Source: Xanthomonas sp. DAR 80977 (GTDB lineage Bacteria; Pseudomonadota; Gammaproteobacteria; Xanthomonadales; Xanthomonadaceae). Taken from it: a stretch of 64,000 nucleotides of DNA. The position numbers and the translations under genes were made by a program. Below, in pieces: positions 60,530 to 64,000 of the stretch; the first letter of the stretch is position 1, and the number at the start of each line of letters is the position of its first letter. The notes under the pieces are model-generated. The model worked only from the letters and a program-made list of their open reading frames with translations. It made no database searches and had not been told where the DNA came from. The stretch spans positions 4,223,001 to 4,287,000 of the forward strand of contig NZ_CP162487.1 in NCBI RefSeq assembly GCF_041240605.1, written 5' to 3'.

Positions 60530-63500
60530 ATGATTGGCATCGTCCGGATCGCCCTGACGCGACCGTATACCTTCGTCGTCCTCGCCCTGCTGATCCTGAT
60601 CGTGGGGCCGCTGGCCGCGTTGCGCACGCCCACCGACATCTTCCCCGACATCAGGATCCCGGTGATCGCAGTGGTGTGGCAGTACAACGGCCTGCCGCCG
60701 GAGCAGATGGCCGGGCGCGTGTCCTCGCCGTTCGAGCGCGTGCTCACCACCACGGTGAACGACGTCGAGCACATCGAGGCCAGCTCGATCCAGGGCTTCG
60801 GCATCGTCAAGATCTTCTTCCAGCCGGGCGCGGACATCCGCACCGCCAACGCGCAGGTCACCGCCGTCGCGCAGACCATGCTGCGGCAGTTGCCGCAGGG
60901 CACCACGCCGCCGCTGATCCTCAACTACAACGCGTCCACGGTGCCGATCATCCAGCTGGCCCTGTCCGGCGAAGGCCTCACCGAACAGAACCTGGCCGAT
61001 CTCGGCCTCAACATCATCCGCCCGCAGCTCACCTCGGTGGCCGGCGCGGCGATCCCGTATCCGTTCGGCGGCAAGACCCGCCAGGTGCAGATCGACATCG
61101 ATCCGCCGGCGCTGCAGGCGCGCGGGCTGTCGGCGCAGGACGTGGCCAACGCCCTGGCCGCGCAGAACCTGATCACCCCGGTGGGCACGCAGAAGATCGG
61201 CAGGTACGAGTACACGCTGCAACTGAACAACTCGCCGTCGGACATCGAGGAACTGGGCAACCTGCCGGTGAAGACGGTCGACGGCGCCACGGTGTTCATC
61301 CGCGACGTGGCCCACGTGCGCGACGGCGCGCCGCCGCAGAGCAACATCGTGCACGTCGACGGCGACCGCTCGGTGCTGATGACGGTGCTGAAGAACGGCT
61401 CGGCCTCGACCCTGGCGATCATCGCCGGCGTCAAGCAGCGCGTCGCCGCGATGAAGGACGCCCTGCCGGCCGACCTCAAGATCGTCCCGATCGGCGACCA
61501 GTCGCTGTTCGTCAGCGGCGCCATCGAGGGCGTCGCGCGCGAGGGCGTGATCGCCGCGGCGCTGACCAGCCTGATGATCCTGTTGTTCCTCGGCAGCTGG
61601 CGTTCGACGCTGATCATCGCCACCTCGATCCCGCTGGCGATCCTCAGCTCGATCGCCGCGCTGTCGGCGATCGGCGAGACGCTGAACATCATGACCCTGG
61701 GCGGCCTCGCCCTGGCGGTGGGCATCCTCGTGGACGATGCCACGGTGACCATCGAGAACATCAACTGGCACCTGGAACAGGGCAAGGACGTCGAGACCGC
61801 GATCCTGGACGGCGCGGCGCAGATCGTGACGCCCGCCTTCGTCTCGCTGCTGTGTATCTGCATCGTGTTCGTGCCGATGTTCTTCCTGCAGGGCGTCGCC
61901 CGCTTCCTGTTCGTGCCGATGGCCGAGGCGGTGATGTTCGCGATGATCGCCTCGTTCGTGCTCTCGCGCACGCTGGTGCCGACGATGGCGAAATACCTGC
62001 TGCATCCGCACGCGCCGCACACCGACCTGCACGGCGACGGCCATGGCCAGCCGCCTTCGCGCAATCCGCTGGTGCGCTTCCAGCGCGGCTTCGAGAAACG
62101 CTTCGAGGCCGTCCGCGCCCGCTATCACGTCTTGCTCGAAACCGCGCTGCTGCGGCGCAGGACGTTCGTGCCCGGCTTCGTGGCCTGCGTGGCGCTGTCG
62201 TTCCTGCTGGTGCCGATGCTCGGCCGCAACTTCTTCCCGTCGGTGGATTCGGGCCAGATCCTGATGCACGTGCGCGCGCCGGTCGGCACGCGGGTGGAGG
62301 AGACCGCGCGCCTGTTCGCCGCGGTGACCGGCGCGGTGCGCACGCTGATCCCCAAGGAGCAGCTCGGCAGCGTGGTCGACAACATCGGCCTGTCGTCCTC
62401 GGGCATCAACAACGCCTACAACAACACCGGCACCATCGGCTCGCAGGATGGCGACATCCAGATCGCGCTGAACGAGGGCCACGCGCCCACCGCCGACTAC
62501 GTGCGCCGCTTGCGCCAGACCCTGCCGCGGCAGTTCCCCGGCGTGGTGTTCTCGTTCCCGCCGGCCGACATCATCAGCCAGATCCTGAACTTCGGTTCGC
62601 CGGCGCCGGTGGACCTGCAGATCCGCGGCCCGGACCTGGCGGCCAACTTCGCCTACGCCAACCGCCTGCTGCGCGAGATCCGCCGCGTGCCGGGCGTGGC
62701 GGACGCGCGCATCCAGCAGTCGCAGGCCAGCCCCGGCTTCAACGTGAACGTGGACCGCAGCCGCGCGCAACAGGTCGGCATCACCGAGCGCGACGTCACC
62801 AGCAGCCTGGGGGTGAACCTGGCCGGTTCCAGCCAGATCGCGCCGACCTTCTGGCTGAATCCGCAGAACGGGGTGTCGTATCCGATCGTGATGCAGACGC
62901 CGCAATACAGCCTCGACAGCCTGCCCAGCCTGGAGAACCTGCCGATCAGCCCGAGCGCGGGCGCGGGCGGCGCGCAGATCCTCGGCGGCCTGGCGACGGT
63001 GTCGCGGACCGCCACCAACGCAGTAGTCAGCCAGTACAACATCAATTCGATGGTGGAGATCTACGCCGCCACCCAGGACCGCGACCTCGGCGCGGTCGCC
63101 GCCGACATCCAGAAGATCGTCGACGCCAACCAGAAATTCCTGCCCAAGGCGTCCAGCACCGCGCTGCTCGGCCAGGTGCAGACGATGAACAACGCGTTCT
63201 CCGGGCTCATCTTCGGCCTGCTGGGCGCGATCGTGCTGATCTACCTGTTGATCGTGGTGAACTTCCAGTCGTGGAGCGACCCGTTCGTGATCGTGACCGC
63301 GCTGCCCGCGGCGATCGCCGGCATCGTGTGGATGCTGTTCGCCACGCATACCAGCCTGTCGGTGCCCGCGCTGACCGGCGCCATCATGTGCATGGGCGTG
63401 GCCACCGCCAACGCGATCCTGGTGGTGAGCTTCTGCCGCGAGCGCCTGGCCGAGCACGGCGACGCGGCCAAGGCCGCGCTGGAAGGCGGCTTCGTCCGCT

Positions 63501-63742
63501 TCCGTCCGGTGCTCATGACCGCCCTGGCGATGATCATCGGCATGGCGCCGATGGCGCTGGGCATGGGCGAAGGCGGCGAGCAGAACGCGCCACTGGGCCG
63601 CGCGGTCATCGGCGGCCTGATCTTCGCCACCACCGCCACGCTGTTCTTCGTGCCGGTCGTCTTCAGCCTCATTCACCGCCGCGACGCCGGTCCGGCGCCC
63701 TCCCCGGCGAACGCCTCCAGAGAGCCCATCCATGTCGCCTGA
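60530..63742 (+). CDS. RND efflux transporter inner-membrane permease (HAE1/AcrB-like)
   Basis: 1070 aa proton-driven transporter with 12 helices and two large periplasmic domains. Begins with TM1 (FVVLALLILIVGPLAALRTP) and the PDIRIPVIAVVW motif. The proton-relay Asp pair is in GILVDDATVTIENINWHLEQ near residue 400. TM10 and beyond holds MCMGVATANAILVVSFCRER. The periplasmic adaptor gene overlaps its end. Here the permease precedes the adaptor, the reverse of acrAB. Substrate unknown. Confidence 0.93.
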   Translation: MIGIVRIALTRPYTFVVLALLILIVGPLAALRTPTDIFPDIRIPVIAVVWQYNGLPPEQMAGRVSSPFERVLTTTVNDVEHIEASSIQGFGIVKIFFQPGADIRTANAQVTAVAQTMLRQLPQGTTPPLILNYNASTVPIIQLALSGEGLTEQNLADLGLNIIRPQLTSVAGAAIPYPFGGKTRQVQIDIDPPALQARGLSAQDVANALAAQNLITPVGTQKIGRYEYTLQLNNSPSDIEELGNLPVKTVDGATVFIRDVAHVRDGAPPQSNIVHVDGDRSVLMTVLKNGSASTLAIIAGVKQRVAAMKDALPADLKIVPIGDQSLFVSGAIEGVAREGVIAAALTSLMILLFLGSWRSTLIIATSIPLAILSSIAALSAIGETLNIMTLGGLALAVGILVDDATVTIENINWHLEQGKDVETAILDGAAQIVTPAFVSLLCICIVFVPMFFLQGVARFLFVPMAEAVMFAMIASFVLSRTLVPTMAKYLLHPHAPHTDLHGDGHGQPPSRNPLVRFQRGFEKRFEAVRARYHVLLETALLRRRTFVPGFVACVALSFLLVPMLGRNFFPSVDSGQILMHVRAPVGTRVEETARLFAAVTGAVRTLIPKEQLGSVVDNIGLSSSGINNAYNNTGTIGSQDGDIQIALNEGHAPTADYVRRLRQTLPRQFPGVVFSFPPADIISQILNFGSPAPVDLQIRGPDLAANFAYANRLLREIRRVPGVADARIQQSQASPGFNVNVDRSRAQQVGITERDVTSSLGVNLAGSSQIAPTFWLNPQNGVSYPIVMQTPQYSLDSLPSLENLPISPSAGAGGAQILGGLATVSRTATNAVVSQYNINSMVEIYAATQDRDLGAVAADIQKIVDANQKFLPKASSTALLGQVQTMNNAFSGLIFGLLGAIVLIYLLIVVNFQSWSDPFVIVTALPAAIAGIVWMLFATHTSLSVPALTGAIMCMGVATANAILVVSFCRERLAEHGDAAKAALEGGFVRFRPVLMTALAMIIGMAPMALGMGEGGEQNAPLGRAVIGGLIFATTATLFFVPVVFSLIHRRDAGPAPSPANASREPIHVA

Positions 63743-64000
63743 CACCCTGTACACTCCGCCACCGCCCCGCCTGCGCCTGGCCGCCATCATCGCGGCGATC
63801 GTGGTCCTGGCCATCGTCGTCGCCGGAGTCGCCACGCGCGCCAACGACGCGCGCACGCTGCGCGCATGGACCGACGACCAGGCCGTGCCGACGGTGCGAC
63901 TGGTGACGCCGGAGGTCGACCGGGACGCCAGCGACCTCAACCTCCCGGGTCGCCTGCAGGCCTATGCCCGCGCGCCGATCTACGCCCGCACCAGCGGTTA
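63732..64000 (+). CDS. RND efflux periplasmic adaptor subunit (HlyD/MFP family), partial
   Basis: First 89 residues, cut by the window end. A short cytoplasmic Pro-rich start (YTPPPPRLRLAAII) leads into one membrane segment at about 17-37 (AAIIAAIVVLAIVVAGVATR). The beginning of the adaptor follows: VPTVRLVTPEVDRDASDLNL, PGRLQAYARAPIYARTSG, which is the usual entry to the barrel-sandwich hybrid domain. Overlaps the permease by 11 bp, so it is co-translated. An outer-membrane factor may follow outside the window. Confidence 0.88.
   Translation, partial: MSPDTLYTPPPPRLRLAAIIAAIVVLAIVVAGVATRANDARTLRAWTDDQAVPTVRLVTPEVDRDASDLNLPGRLQAYARAPIYARTSG

Noticed and set aside
60227..63940. A giant minus-strand frame rich in His, Asp and Arg opposite the RND permease.
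   Set aside because: Its composition is the mirror of a GC3-biased plus-strand gene; the permease reading is unambiguous.

Overview
The window is about 64 kb of very GC-rich (roughly 70%), gene-dense chromosomal DNA from a gammaproteobacterium, almost certainly a Xanthomonas or close Xanthomonadaceae relative. The pointers are the ahpC-ahpF-oxyR arrangement, a prolyl iminopeptidase with the catalytic residue numbering of the Xanthomonas enzyme (S110/D266/H294), frequent GTG starts with 4-bp gene overlaps, and many intergenic palindromes built on the core GTAGGAGCGGCTTCAGCCGC. The species cannot be fixed from sequence alone. Most of the window is core genome: no prophage, integron, CRISPR array, transposase, tRNA or rRNA was recognised.

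Layout. 0-1.5 kb: ECF sigma factor, small membrane protein, DUF3106 protein. 1.9-8 kb (minus): a transhydrogenase alpha subunit without its partners, then two tandem DUF1631 paralogues. 8.1-13.3 kb (plus): nitroreductase, stand-alone 5'-3' exonuclease, NUDIX hydrolase, N-formylglutamate amidohydrolase-like protein, transglutaminase-like protein, Gly/Pro-rich exported protein. 13.4-15.3 kb (minus): pip, prmC. 15.4-19.8 kb: peroxide-defence locus ahpC-ahpF-oxyR plus a membrane protein, with a readable OxyR operator and promoter. 19.8-23.6 kb: rnk, tal, a DJ-1/PfpI protein, msrA, a SnoaL-like exported protein. 23.6-26.8 kb: LuxR regulator, hybrid histidine kinase and lone receiver as one overlapping operon. 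26.8-34.3 kb: DUF2007 protein, GST, glnS, AraC regulator with an EamA exporter, two small lipoproteins, a deaminase, rlmM. 34.4-38.8 kb: palindrome-rich DNA, a partial gene duplication, and a divergent pair encoding an exported GFOR-like oxidoreductase and an SMP-30-like lactonase. 38.8-43.5 kb: two ubiquinone hydroxylases, cobalamin adenosyltransferase, HDAC-like amidohydrolase.

43.6-50.8 kb carries lptD-surA-pdxA-rsmA-apaG-apaH, the same order as in E. coli, linking outer-membrane assembly, vitamin B6, ribosome maturation and Ap4A turnover. Convergent with it is lgt-thyA-folA (51.1-53.4 kb). Then come a four-copy 80-bp tandem repeat, a TPM/TPM/LemA cluster, terC and dgkA (minus), an SGNH hydrolase (plus), and a two-component system followed by an RND efflux operon that runs off the right end.

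The most unusual material is non-coding or at gene edges: paired REP-like palindromes, one with a matching 18-bp insert in both arms; a 138-nt full-length palindrome; a tandemly duplicated REP cluster; an 80-bp repeat array in front of lgt; a G/C-rich inverted repeat that appears to have become the N-terminus of dihydrofolate reductase; and a duplicated 3' fragment of an oxidoreductase gene lying between two REP palindromes. No complete new multi-gene system could be demonstrated. The best candidates for unexplored biology are the tandem DUF1631 pair, the LuxR/hybrid-kinase/receiver operon and the exported sugar-oxidation pair.
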